Shown in pieces: positions 29,210-37,096 of a stretch of 64,000 nt of DNA; positions within the stretch are counted from its first letter, which is position 1; every line of letters starts with the position of its first letter. The position numbers and the translations under genes are program-made. The stretch covers positions 186,001-250,000 of the forward strand of contig NZ_BMDB01000001.1 in assembly GCF_014635565.1 (NCBI RefSeq), given 5' to 3'. The notes under the pieces are model-generated. The model ran no database searches, was not told where the DNA came from, and worked only from the letters and a program-made list of their open reading frames with translations. The DNA comes from Phocicoccus schoeneichii (GTDB lineage: Bacteria > Bacillota > Bacilli > Staphylococcales > Salinicoccaceae).

Positions 29210-30436
29210 ATGACATTTACAATTAACACAAATACAAAAACGACAATTCAAACAGAAGCTGATGAACAAGGATTCTTTGGAAATCATGGGGGTGCATTTA
29301 TACCTGAAGAACTGAAAGCAGCAATGAATGAATTAAAGGAAACGTATATAGAAGCTAAAAATGATCCTAAATTCCAAGAAGAACTTGCGTATTATTTAAA
29401 AGAATATAGTGGACGTACAACACCGTTAACATTCGCAGAAAACTTAACAAAACATCTTGGTGGACCTAAAATTTATTTAAAAAGAGAAGACTTAAATCAT
29501 ACCGGTGCACATAAAATCAATAATGCAATTGGGCAAGCACTATTGGCTAAACGTATGGGTAAGAAAAAACTCGTAGCTGAAACTGGGGCAGGGCAACACG
29601 GTGTTGCAAGCGCAACAGTTGCAGCAATGTTTGGAATGGAACTCATCGTGTTTATGGGTGCAGAAGATGTGAGACGTCAAAAATTAAATGTATTTAGAAT
29701 GGAATTACTTGGTGCAAAAGTAGTCAGTGTTGAAGAGGGGAAACAGACTTTAACAGAAGCTGTGAACAAAGCACTCGAATATTACATCGAGAACGTCGGT
29801 GACACACATTACTTACTTGGCAGTGCGCTTGGACCAGATCCATTCCCAACAATTGTGAGAGATTTCCAAAGCGTCATTGGTAAGGAGATTAAAGCACAAA
29901 TCTTAGAGAAAGAAAATAGACTTCCAGACGCCGTTGTTGCTTGTATCGGTGGTGGATCTAACGCAATTGGTACAATGCATGAGTTTATCCTAGATGAAGA
30001 TGTAAAACTGTACGGTGTAGAAGCTGCAGGAAAAGGTTTCGACAGTAATGAACACTCGATGGCGATCAACAAAGGAAACCTTCAAGTTTTACATGGTACT
30101 CAGATGTATGTATTAAGTGATGAAGATGGAAATGTGGATGTTGCACACAGTATATCAGCAGGACTGGATTATCCAGGTGCAGGTCCGGAGCATTGCTATT
30201 ATCATGATATTGGACGAGTTAAATATGGATATGCAACAGATGAAGAAGCACTAGATGCTTTACAATTACTATCAAGAACAGAAGGAATCATTCCTGCGTT
30301 AGAAAGTTCACATGCAATTGCATACGTAGAAAAACTTGCTAAAGAAATGAATAAAGACGAAATTCTAGTCGTAACCGTATCAGGTCGTGGTGACAAAGAT
30401 ATGGAGCAAGTTATGGATCTATTAAATAAAAAATAA
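29210..30436 (+). CDS. trpB: Tryptophan synthase beta subunit, without other trp genes
   Basis: PLP enzyme joining indole and serine to tryptophan. 408 aa. PLP lysine Lys102 in [20 protein letters not shown] and the phosphate-binding GGGSNAIG loop are intact, and the COMM domain and C-terminal SGRGDKD are present, so it looks active. AAGGGAG precedes the ATG. There is no trpA, trpC, trpD, trpE, trpF or trpG on either side; a terminator follows at once. Alone it could salvage external indole. Two Trp T-boxes and a leader ORF control it. Confidence 0.97.
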   Translation: MTFTINTNTKTTIQTEADEQGFFGNHGGAFIPEELKAAMNELKETYIEAKNDPKFQEELAYYLKEYSGRTTPLTFAENLTKHLGGPKIYLKREDLNHTGAHKINNAIGQALLAKRMGKKKLVAETGAGQHGVASATVAAMFGMELIVFMGAEDVRRQKLNVFRMELLGAKVVSVEEGKQTLTEAVNKALEYYIENVGDTHYLLGSALGPDPFPTIVRDFQSVIGKEIKAQILEKENRLPDAVVACIGGGSNAIGTMHEFILDEDVKLYGVEAAGKGFDSNEHSMAINKGNLQVLHGTQMYVLSDEDGNVDVAHSISAGLDYPGAGPEHCYYHDIGRVKYGYATDEEALDALQLLSRTEGIIPALESSHAIAYVEKLAKEMNKDEILVVTVSGRGDKDMEQVMDLLNKK

Positions 30437-30442
30437 TTTAAG

Positions 30443-30480
30443 AACCACAAGACTAAATATACTTAGTCTTGTGGTTTATT
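30443..30480 (+). terminator. Terminator after trpB
   Basis: Thirteen-base stem AACCACAAGACTA / TAGTCTTGTGGTT with a T-rich tail; probably ends the T-box/trpB transcript. Confidence 0.85.
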
Positions 30481-30581
30481 ATTTGCTCATATAAGCATGT
30501 GTTATTATATATTGATATATTTTCTATTAATTAGTTTACATAACATATATTATAGGAAGTTATGTATATAGAAGAAGAGAG

Positions 30582-31484
30582 CTAGACACTCGCTCTTCTC
30601 TTCTGTGCATCTCTGTATTTTGATGTACTATATAATATAACTCCGATCCAAATAAACATGAAAGTAATAACTTGTGTACTATCAAATGGTTCTTTAAACA
30701 CAAATACACCGAGTAAAAATTGAATGGTTGGATTGATATAGATTAAAAACCCCATCAATGATACAGGTATATACTTTGCCCCTTTTGAGAATAGTATCAG
30801 TGGTATTGCAGTAATTGCACCTGCAAATAATAACCAAAATGATGATATATTCAGACCAACATCTGACTGACCGGCTATAAACAAATAGATTGCATAAATG
30901 ATTGCAAACGGAGCAATTATTATTGTTTCAAACGAAATACTACTTGTTGCGTCAATAATGAGGTGTTTCTTTATGAGTCCATAAAACCCAAATGAAAATG
31001 CAAGTAACAGTGAAATCACTGGTACCTCTCCAATTCTTACAATCATAAAAAGAATCCCAATAAATGACATAAGAATTGCAGTCCATTCCATTTTATTGAA
31101 CGTTTCTTTTTCAAATACCAATGCGAGAATAATACTAACGAGTGGCATGATATAGTATCCAAGACTCGATTGTAATACATATCCATTGTTTACGCCCCAA
31201 ATAAATGTACCCCAATTTATAGTAATGAGCACACTACAAGCAAGAACCATAAATAGTCGATTTCTGTCCGATTTAATATAGTACCAGTCTCTTCGGAGAG
31301 CTTCCTTGTTCTTTAAAATAGGTACTAACATGGCCATAAAGATTAACGAAAAAATCATACGGTATGCGAGTATCTCAAAGGCACCAATGTCATCAACTAG
31401 CGCCCAATAAAGTGGTGAAATACCCCATATGATGTAACATCCAAGTGCGAATAGTATGCCCTCTTTTGTCTTGTTTTCTTGCAT
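30582..31484 (-). CDS. rarD: RarD protein, EamA-family transporter
   Basis: 300-aa membrane protein with ten predicted helices (two EamA repeats). It opens with GILFALGCYIIWGISPLYWALV, the RarD signature, and contains NWGTFIWGVNNGYVLQSSLGYYI. The family is a drug/metabolite-type exporter with unproven substrate (named for chloramphenicol sensitivity). I start at ATG 31484, preceded by AGGTG; an upstream GTG (31493) overlaps that signal. Confidence 0.9.
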   Translation of the reverse strand: MQENKTKEGILFALGCYIIWGISPLYWALVDDIGAFEILAYRMIFSLIFMAMLVPILKNKEALRRDWYYIKSDRNRLFMVLACSVLITINWGTFIWGVNNGYVLQSSLGYYIMPLVSIILALVFEKETFNKMEWTAILMSFIGILFMIVRIGEVPVISLLLAFSFGFYGLIKKHLIIDATSSISFETIIIAPFAIIYAIYLFIAGQSDVGLNISSFWLLFAGAITAIPLILFSKGAKYIPVSLMGFLIYINPTIQFLLGVFVFKEPFDSTQVITFMFIWIGVILYSTSKYRDAQKRRASV

Positions 31485-31549
31485 AATGAACACCTATATT
31501 CAATTAATAATTATTTCTATTCTAACACGCTTGTCTTTTGAAAAGTCGT

Positions 31550-31726
31550 TTATGAATTTGTTTTAGAAATAATTAAAATTTGCGGTGTTTCTTGTTCTGT
31601 TAATTTAACCACTTGAACAAATGAACGCCCTTTTTGTTCTTCTTTATTGATTGCTTCGATCACTTGTTGTGTTAAAGAATTCTGTTTCATATTTGGTTTA
31701 ATATTAATAAGTGTATACTGTAACAT
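31550..31726 (-). CDS. Small protein, DUF4177-like
   Basis: 58 aa from ATG 31726, preceded by AAAGGA. The pattern of strand (QYTLINIK), helix (TQQVIEAINKEEQKG) and two strands (SFVQVVKLTE, PQILIISKT) resembles DUF4177 small proteins. Earlier in-frame ATGs at 31735 and 31732 overlap the ribosome-binding site. It lies between rarD and tag on the same strand. Function unknown; the family call is tentative. Confidence 0.55.
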   Translation of the reverse strand: MLQYTLINIKPNMKQNSLTQQVIEAINKEEQKGRSFVQVVKLTEQETPQILIISKTNS

Positions 31727-31770
31727 GTTCATCATCCTTTCACACATAGTTATATCACAAAATTTTGAAA

Positions 31771-32322
31771 CTATACTTTATTTTGCTCATACCTAATACG
31801 ATCATCTAATACACCTACTGCCTGTAAATACGAATAAATAATTACTGGTCCAACAAATTTAAATCCACGTTTCTTTAAATCATTACTGATTAAAACAGAA
31901 AGACTATTTTTTACTGGAATATCTGTTTCATAGTCATATTTTGTAACAATAGGCTCATGACCGACAAATGACCATAGATAATTAGAAAAACTGCCGAACT
32001 CTTCTTGTACACGTTTAAACTGAATCGCATTTTTAATCGCACACGAAATTTTGAGCTTATTTTTAATCATGTCATCAATAGTCAAAATACGTTCTATATC
32101 AGATTCATCAAAATTAGCGACCTTCTTACTATCAAAATCTACGAATGCTTCTTTAAATGCATCACGTTTTTTTAAAATCGTTAGCCAAGATAAACCAGCT
32201 TGAAAGCCTTCTAAAATAAGCATCTCAAATAGGTGTGTATCATCTTTAGATGGCTTCCCCCACTCTTTATCATAGTATTCTTCAAGTAATGGATGACTCT
32301 TTGCCCATGTTGGTTTTATCAT
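31771..32322 (-). CDS. tag: DNA-3-methyladenine glycosylase I-like, zinc site lost
   Basis: Base-excision enzyme of the Tag family, 183 aa. The substrate pocket is kept: Tyr16, Glu38 in LEGFQAGLSW, and Trp46, matching E. coli Tag. All four zinc ligands of E. coli Tag are replaced (Cys4 by Pro, His17 by Tyr17, His175 by Arg, Cys179 by Glu), so the N- and C-termini are not pinned by zinc. It may still be active through its hydrophobic core. Single gene on the minus strand, divergent from pepF. Confidence 0.88.
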   Translation of the reverse strand: MIKPTWAKSHPLLEEYYDKEWGKPSKDDTHLFEMLILEGFQAGLSWLTILKKRDAFKEAFVDFDSKKVANFDESDIERILTIDDMIKNKLKISCAIKNAIQFKRVQEEFGSFSNYLWSFVGHEPIVTKYDYETDIPVKNSLSVLISNDLKKRGFKFVGPVIIYSYLQAVGVLDDRIRYEQNKV

Positions 32323-32383
32323 AATAGATGCCTCCTTCTACTATTATATACAGAAAAAATACTGTTTTGCTTTTTTGATATAA

Positions 32384-32398
32384 AGTTTTCAGAATATA
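32384..32398 (+). promoter_or_regulatory. CodY-like box at the pepF promoter
   Basis: AGTTTTCAGAATATA matches the CodY motif AATTTTCWGAAAATT at 12 of 15 positions. It ends four bases before a TATAAT box (32402-32407), so bound CodY would occlude the promoter. Inferred from sequence only. Confidence 0.4.
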
Positions 32399-32444
32399 GT
32401 GTATAATAGCGATATACTTCGGAAACCGAAAGGGAGAGACATAA

Positions 32445-34247
32445 ATGGCTTTATTATCAAGAAAAGATGTAGATGTAAATTATACTTGGGACTTAACAAG
32501 TCTAGCAAGTGACGATCAGGATGCAGTTCAGCGTGCTGAGCAATTAACTAAAGATGCTGTTAAATTTAATGAAGCATTTGAAGGTAAATTAGATACACCA
32601 GAAGTTGCAATAGAAGGAATTAACGGACTAAAGAAATTATCAGAAGAGCTCGTGCTTATTAGTACATATGCAAGCTTAAGATTATCTAGTGACCAAAGTG
32701 AACCAGAGGCACAGAAGTTATCTGCAGTGCTTGGAAACACGAGAACGAACTATGCGTCTAACGTAAGCTTTTTTGAAGGTGAATTATTAGAAAAAGAGGA
32801 TTCATTCTTAAATGAAGTTAAAAATAAAGCGCCAGAATATAAAGGATATATTGATGAATTACTTAGAAATAAGCCATACCAATTAGATCCTAAAGTTGAA
32901 AAAGTATTGGCAAACTTCAGCAACGTATTTAGTGCACCATATAGCCTTTATAACATCACAAAACTACTCGACTTAGACTTTGGTTCAATTGAAGTAGATG
33001 GTGAAGAAATTCCTGTTTCATACCTGGCGTTTGAAGGTGGATTAGAGTCTAATCCAAATACTGAAATTAGACGTAAAGCATTCAGACAGTTCTACGATAC
33101 ACTGAAAAAATATGAGAACACAACTGCAGGGACGTATGATATTCAATTAAAACAAGAGAAAACGGAATCTGACCTAAGAGGATTCGATTCAGTGATTGAT
33201 TATCTTCTTCATAAACAAGATGTGAGTCGTGAGTTATACGATCGCCAAATTGATACAATCATGAAAGACTTAGCACCACACATGAGACGTTACGCAAAAC
33301 TATTACAAAAAGCGAACGGCTTGGATACAATGAAATATGAAGATTTAAAGATACCTTTAGATCCTTCAAGTGAACCTGAAATCACTGTAGAAGAATCCAG
33401 AAAGTACATTGTTGATGCACTATCTATCTTAGGCGATGATTATGTAGATATGATTAATCGTGCATATGATGAGCGTTGGATCGACTTTGTATCTAACAAA
33501 GGTAAATCAACAGGTGCATTCTGTTCTAGTCCTTATGGAGACCATCCGTACATCTTAATTACATGGTCAAGCTTAATGGAAGAAGTATTTGTACTTGCTC
33601 ATGAACTTGGACATGCAGGTCACTTCTATAATGCGAATGCCAATAACAATATTTTTGATACAAGACCATCAATGTACTTCATTGAAGCTCCATCAACAAT
33701 GAACGAAATGTTAATGGCGAATCATTTACTTAAGAACTCTGAAGACCCTAAGTTCAAGCGTTGGGTCATCAGCTCAATTATTTCAAGAACGTACTACCAC
33801 AACTTTGTGACTCACTTATTGGAAGCAGCGTATCAACGTGAAGTATACAAAATGGTAGATAACTATGAAACAGTAACAGCGAGCGATTTAAATAGACTTA
33901 AACGCAAAGTGATTGAAGAGTTCTGGGGAGATGACGTAGAAATTACGGAAGGTGCAGAACTCACTTGGATGAGACAGCCACACTACTACATGGGTCTTTA
34001 TCCTTACACATATAGTGCGGGTTTAACGATAGCGACACAAATGGCAAACCGTGTATTAGAAGAAGGACAACCAGCAGTAGAAGATTGGTTAGAAGTGCTT
34101 CGTGAAGGTGGTAAGCGTGATGCAGTTGGATTATCTAAGATGGCAGGCATCGATATCACTACAGACAAACCATTAAAAGACACAATTAGCTACATCGGTT
34201 CTCTTGTTGATGATTTAGAAAAATTAACTGAAGAAATTGATGGATAA
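32445..34247 (+). CDS. pepF: Oligoendopeptidase F
   Basis: Cytosolic M3-family zinc metallopeptidase cutting short peptides. 600 aa. Zinc motif HELGH at residues 386-390 in VFVLAHELGHAGHF; the third ligand Glu lies in the following EAPSTMNEMLM segment. The N-terminal helical PepF domain is present. AAGGGAG precedes the ATG, and TATAAT is at 32402-32407. The overlapping CodY-like box suggests control by amino-acid supply. osmC follows about 50 bases on. Confidence 0.96.
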   Translation: MALLSRKDVDVNYTWDLTSLASDDQDAVQRAEQLTKDAVKFNEAFEGKLDTPEVAIEGINGLKKLSEELVLISTYASLRLSSDQSEPEAQKLSAVLGNTRTNYASNVSFFEGELLEKEDSFLNEVKNKAPEYKGYIDELLRNKPYQLDPKVEKVLANFSNVFSAPYSLYNITKLLDLDFGSIEVDGEEIPVSYLAFEGGLESNPNTEIRRKAFRQFYDTLKKYENTTAGTYDIQLKQEKTESDLRGFDSVIDYLLHKQDVSRELYDRQIDTIMKDLAPHMRRYAKLLQKANGLDTMKYEDLKIPLDPSSEPEITVEESRKYIVDALSILGDDYVDMINRAYDERWIDFVSNKGKSTGAFCSSPYGDHPYILITWSSLMEEVFVLAHELGHAGHFYNANANNNIFDTRPSMYFIEAPSTMNEMLMANHLLKNSEDPKFKRWVISSIISRTYYHNFVTHLLEAAYQREVYKMVDNYETVTASDLNRLKRKVIEEFWGDDVEITEGAELTWMRQPHYYMGLYPYTYSAGLTIATQMANRVLEEGQPAVEDWLEVLREGGKRDAVGLSKMAGIDITTDKPLKDTISYIGSLVDDLEKLTEEIDG

Positions 34248-34297
34248 AAATAATTCATCGCTACTCTACTTACTTCAGAGTTTTTTAGGAGGATGAG

Positions 34298-34741
34298 ATG
34301 GAACACGATTTTAAAGTGAAAACACATTGGTCAGGTGGCCGTAATGAAAAAGGAACATTTGAAGCGGATCACCTTAAGGGTGAAATTTCAATTCCAAGTG
34401 AGCTTGGTGGTATAGGAAATGCCTCAAATCCAGATGAGCTTCTTGTATCCGCAGCAAGTGGGTGCTATATCATTAGTTTAGCGGCAGCACTAGAACGTTC
34501 ACGCTTCACTGACGTTGTGATTGAGCAAGAAAGCGTTGGGACAGCAAGTCTAGATGCAGGTAAATTTAAGATGGTGAAGATTACGCATCACCCTAAAATT
34601 ACAGTAAATGAAGCGGAATATGAAAAGTTAGAGAAACAAATGGATAGAATCACAGAGATAGCAGATGGTAATTGCATGATCTCAAACGCGATAAGAGGAA
34701 ATGTTGAGATAGAAATTAATGCAGAGATTATCGTGAAATAA
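34298..34741 (+). CDS. OsmC/Ohr-family peroxide-handling protein
   Basis: 147 aa. OsmC-like fold with the two redox cysteines: Cys56 in SAASGCYIISLAAAL and Cys126 in DGNCMISNAIRG. Members reduce organic peroxides using bound thiols; whether this belongs to the OsmC or the YhfA-type branch I cannot say. AGGAGG precedes the ATG. Probably read with pepF or from a weak own promoter; a terminator follows. Confidence 0.88.
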   Translation: MEHDFKVKTHWSGGRNEKGTFEADHLKGEISIPSELGGIGNASNPDELLVSAASGCYIISLAAALERSRFTDVVIEQESVGTASLDAGKFKMVKITHHPKITVNEAEYEKLEKQMDRITEIADGNCMISNAIRGNVEIEINAEIIVK

Positions 34742-34743
34742 TG

Positions 34744-34783
34744 AAAAGCACTGATTCCTAAATATAGGAGTCAGTGCTTTTCT
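34744..34783 (+). terminator. Terminator after osmC-like gene
   Basis: Sixteen-base stem AAAAGCACTGATTCCT / AGGAGTCAGTGCTTTT, nearly perfect, with T-rich tail. Confidence 0.88.
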
Positions 34784-34797
34784 CTTATTATAATTTA

Positions 34798-35092
34798 TTA
34801 ACTTGCTTCTTCAAATTGACTATTATATAGGTCATATTGAAACCGTTTAATGCTATGAGTTCCTCGTGTGCCCCCTGCTCTACGATGTCTCCTTTATCCA
34901 TAACTAGTATCACATCAGCGTTTCTAATTGTAGATCATCTATGAGCAAACACAAAGATCGTACGACCTTCCATTAATTTATCCATCGCGCGTTGTATGAG
35001 TATTTTTGTTTTGATTCATCATAAACAAAATCTACATGGTTAAATGAAGCTCCACCGTCAAAGTATTTCTCCGTATCAGTTGCATTTTATTA
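34798..35092 (-). pseudogene. Decayed ABC exporter (ATP-binding end)
   Basis: On the minus strand, pieces of an ABC-exporter nucleotide-binding domain survive in different frames. First comes FNHVDFVYDESKQK (strand before Walker A). Then, after loss of Walker A to Walker B, IQRAMDKLMEGRTIFVFAHR, an in-frame TGA where Leu is expected, and [21 protein letters not shown] with [10 protein letters not shown] frameshift leads to [14 protein letters not shown] and the stop. At least one large deletion, one nonsense change and one to two frameshifts are visible. The transmembrane domain is absent. Confidence 0.85.
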
Positions 35093-35164
35093 AATGAATT
35101 AGTTGATAAAAACAACCATAAACATATATAATTGAGCTAGTCAATCATTTAGAAAGGTGATTAT

Positions 35165-36106
35165 ATGAACAAGTTACAATCGTTGTTAGCATTTGATGTA
35201 TTTTATAAGGAAGAATTGTCACTAGATATGAGCGGGTTGTCTTTAACTGAAGCAGAAACTGATGTTCTTCTACTACTCGATCAGCATGAGTCACTGATTG
35301 CTCGTAAAATTGAGTCTTATTTAAAAGTTGACCGAGGCTACTTAAGTAGAATCTTAAATCGTCTAGGCCAAGAGAAGCTCATTGATCGAATTCAAGATAA
35401 AAAAGATAAGCGTATCTATCATATCAAGCTTACGAAGAATGGAAAAACCAAATTAGTAGAAATTGAAAGAGAACTTCTCAAGTATATGGAAGAGAAGTAT
35501 ACGCATATAAACGATGATACTCTGGAAAGAATATCCACTAAGTTAGAACAAGTCATGGATATATATAATGGTAACCAAGTAGAGGATTCAGATTTAGATA
35601 ATGCTGTTACAGAGATAGAAGATAACACAATATACGTACGTGAAGGTACAACTGGAGATGCTGGGTTTGTACTTACAACACACAGTGATTACTATCAAAA
35701 TGTACACGATTTTAACGATTCATTTGTATCCCGTCTGTTAGAAGAAATTTCGGAATTTAATAAAGGTAGATTTAACTCAGATCTATTTATACTTATGTCT
35801 GGAGAAAAGCGCATAGGTTCAATAATTATAGTTGTTGACTCATACAACAATGCTCAACTTGGCTGGTTTATTGTAAAAGATGAATTTGATACAAAAGAGA
35901 ATAAAGGAATGCTATTAAAACACGCATTAAACTACTGTGAAGAAAACGATGTAAAGCATATCTTCACTACTCTACTCATTGAATCACCGGAACTAGAGTC
36001 ATTATTAGTAGAACACAATTTTGCACTCACTAGTGAACAATTTAGTAAAAAGTGGAAAGAAACAGGCTCAACAATTAAGAGATATGAAACAAACTTAAAA
36101 GCATAA
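35165..36106 (+). CDS. MarR-type regulator fused to a GNAT acetyltransferase
   Basis: 313 aa with two domains. Residues 1-145 are a MarR winged helix (RKIESYLKVDRGYLSRILNRLGQEKLIDRIQDKKDKRI). About 155-313 is a GNAT fold (YVREGTTGDAGFVLTTHSDYY ... AQLGWFIVKDEFDTKENKGMLLKHALNYCEE), where the usual acetyl-CoA loop is weak. This fusion is a known architecture of unknown signal. GAAAGGTGA precedes the ATG. The decayed ABC exporter just upstream may once have been its divergent target. Confidence 0.88.
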   Translation: MNKLQSLLAFDVFYKEELSLDMSGLSLTEAETDVLLLLDQHESLIARKIESYLKVDRGYLSRILNRLGQEKLIDRIQDKKDKRIYHIKLTKNGKTKLVEIERELLKYMEEKYTHINDDTLERISTKLEQVMDIYNGNQVEDSDLDNAVTEIEDNTIYVREGTTGDAGFVLTTHSDYYQNVHDFNDSFVSRLLEEISEFNKGRFNSDLFILMSGEKRIGSIIIVVDSYNNAQLGWFIVKDEFDTKENKGMLLKHALNYCEENDVKHIFTTLLIESPELESLLVEHNFALTSEQFSKKWKETGSTIKRYETNLKA

Positions 36107-36140
36107 AGAAAGCACAGAATTAATTTTCTGTGCTTTCTTT
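36105..36140. terminator. Convergent terminator (MarR-GNAT / cvfB)
   Basis: Fifteen-base perfect stem AAAGAAAGCACAGAA / TTCTGTGCTTTCTTT with a six-base loop. It overlaps the last codons of cvfB and serves both strands. Confidence 0.87.
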
Positions 36141-37013
36141 TTCTTTCTTCTCTATGATATACGTTCCGTTATTATCTTGTGTGACTAAACCTTTTTTCAT
36201 TAAACCACCTAAAGCACGTTTAAATGATGCTTTAGACATATTGAATGTCTCACGGATATCATCTGCGGATGACTTATCATTGAATGTCATTGTTCCACCG
36301 TTTAATAAAAGATACTCATAAATTTCGTCAGCATCGTCGCCACGTTTCTTATATGACTTCTCAATGAAACTCCCGTTTAACTCACCTTTGTCATTAAATC
36401 CAATCACACGGAATTTTACTTCTTGACCAAGTCTGGGCTCTTCTGTACGTTCTGATTCATGAACAAAGACTTTGTAGCCTTCTTCAGTGAGTAAGAATGT
36501 CCCTACTTTAAGTAAACGGTATGGTCTACCTACGAGCCATGTATTACGAATCTTTTTAAACGTGTCCTCATCTACTTTTTCCGTGAATGATTCTACTTCT
36601 GTTTCAGAAACTAATTTACCAAATAATTGGTTATCACTTTCTGCACGTAGAGTCGCATATACTTTATCCCCTACTTTTGGCCATACAGATTTTAATTTTG
36701 GTAAATCAATCCATGGAATTAAGAATTCACGGGGTGCACCAATATCGATATATGCACCGTCTCTATTTACGTCACTAACTAATGCAAAACCAAATTTATC
36801 TCTGTTAATTGGTGGGATAATTGGTGTAGCAAATAGTTCACCACGCACGTTTGGATATATAAATGCTGGGATTTCTGTCCCTACTTTATATTCGTCGTCA
36901 GCTACGGAACGGTTCATTCTAATTATGTCGCCTTCGTCTGTTTGGAAGATATATGTTGAACCTTCCATTTCTTTTAATGTTAGGAACTGTGTAGATCCTG
37001 ATATATTATTCAT
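36120..37013 (-). CDS. cvfB: Conserved virulence factor B (S1-domain RNA-binding protein)
   Basis: 297 aa, colinear with S. aureus CvfB (B. subtilis YitL): three S1-like domains (for example GAYIDIGAPREFLIPWIDLPK and GFNDKGELNGSF), then a winged helix at the end (DIRETFNMSKASFKRALGGLMKKGLV). In S. aureus it binds RNA and affects virulence-gene expression; that role is carried over by homology only. AAGGTGA precedes the ATG. Single gene on the minus strand, divergent from the ABC-F gene. Confidence 0.93.
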   Translation of the reverse strand: MNNISGSTQFLTLKEMEGSTYIFQTDEGDIIRMNRSVADDEYKVGTEIPAFIYPNVRGELFATPIIPPINRDKFGFALVSDVNRDGAYIDIGAPREFLIPWIDLPKLKSVWPKVGDKVYATLRAESDNQLFGKLVSETEVESFTEKVDEDTFKKIRNTWLVGRPYRLLKVGTFLLTEEGYKVFVHESERTEEPRLGQEVKFRVIGFNDKGELNGSFIEKSYKKRGDDADEIYEYLLLNGGTMTFNDKSSADDIRETFNMSKASFKRALGGLMKKGLVTQDNNGTYIIEKKEKESTEN

Positions 37014-37096
37014 ATTTTCACCTTAGTCCATCTTGTTTCTATGTTAATAGTACCATAAAAAATGGTATAATCGATAAGAATATAATTAGAGGAGAA

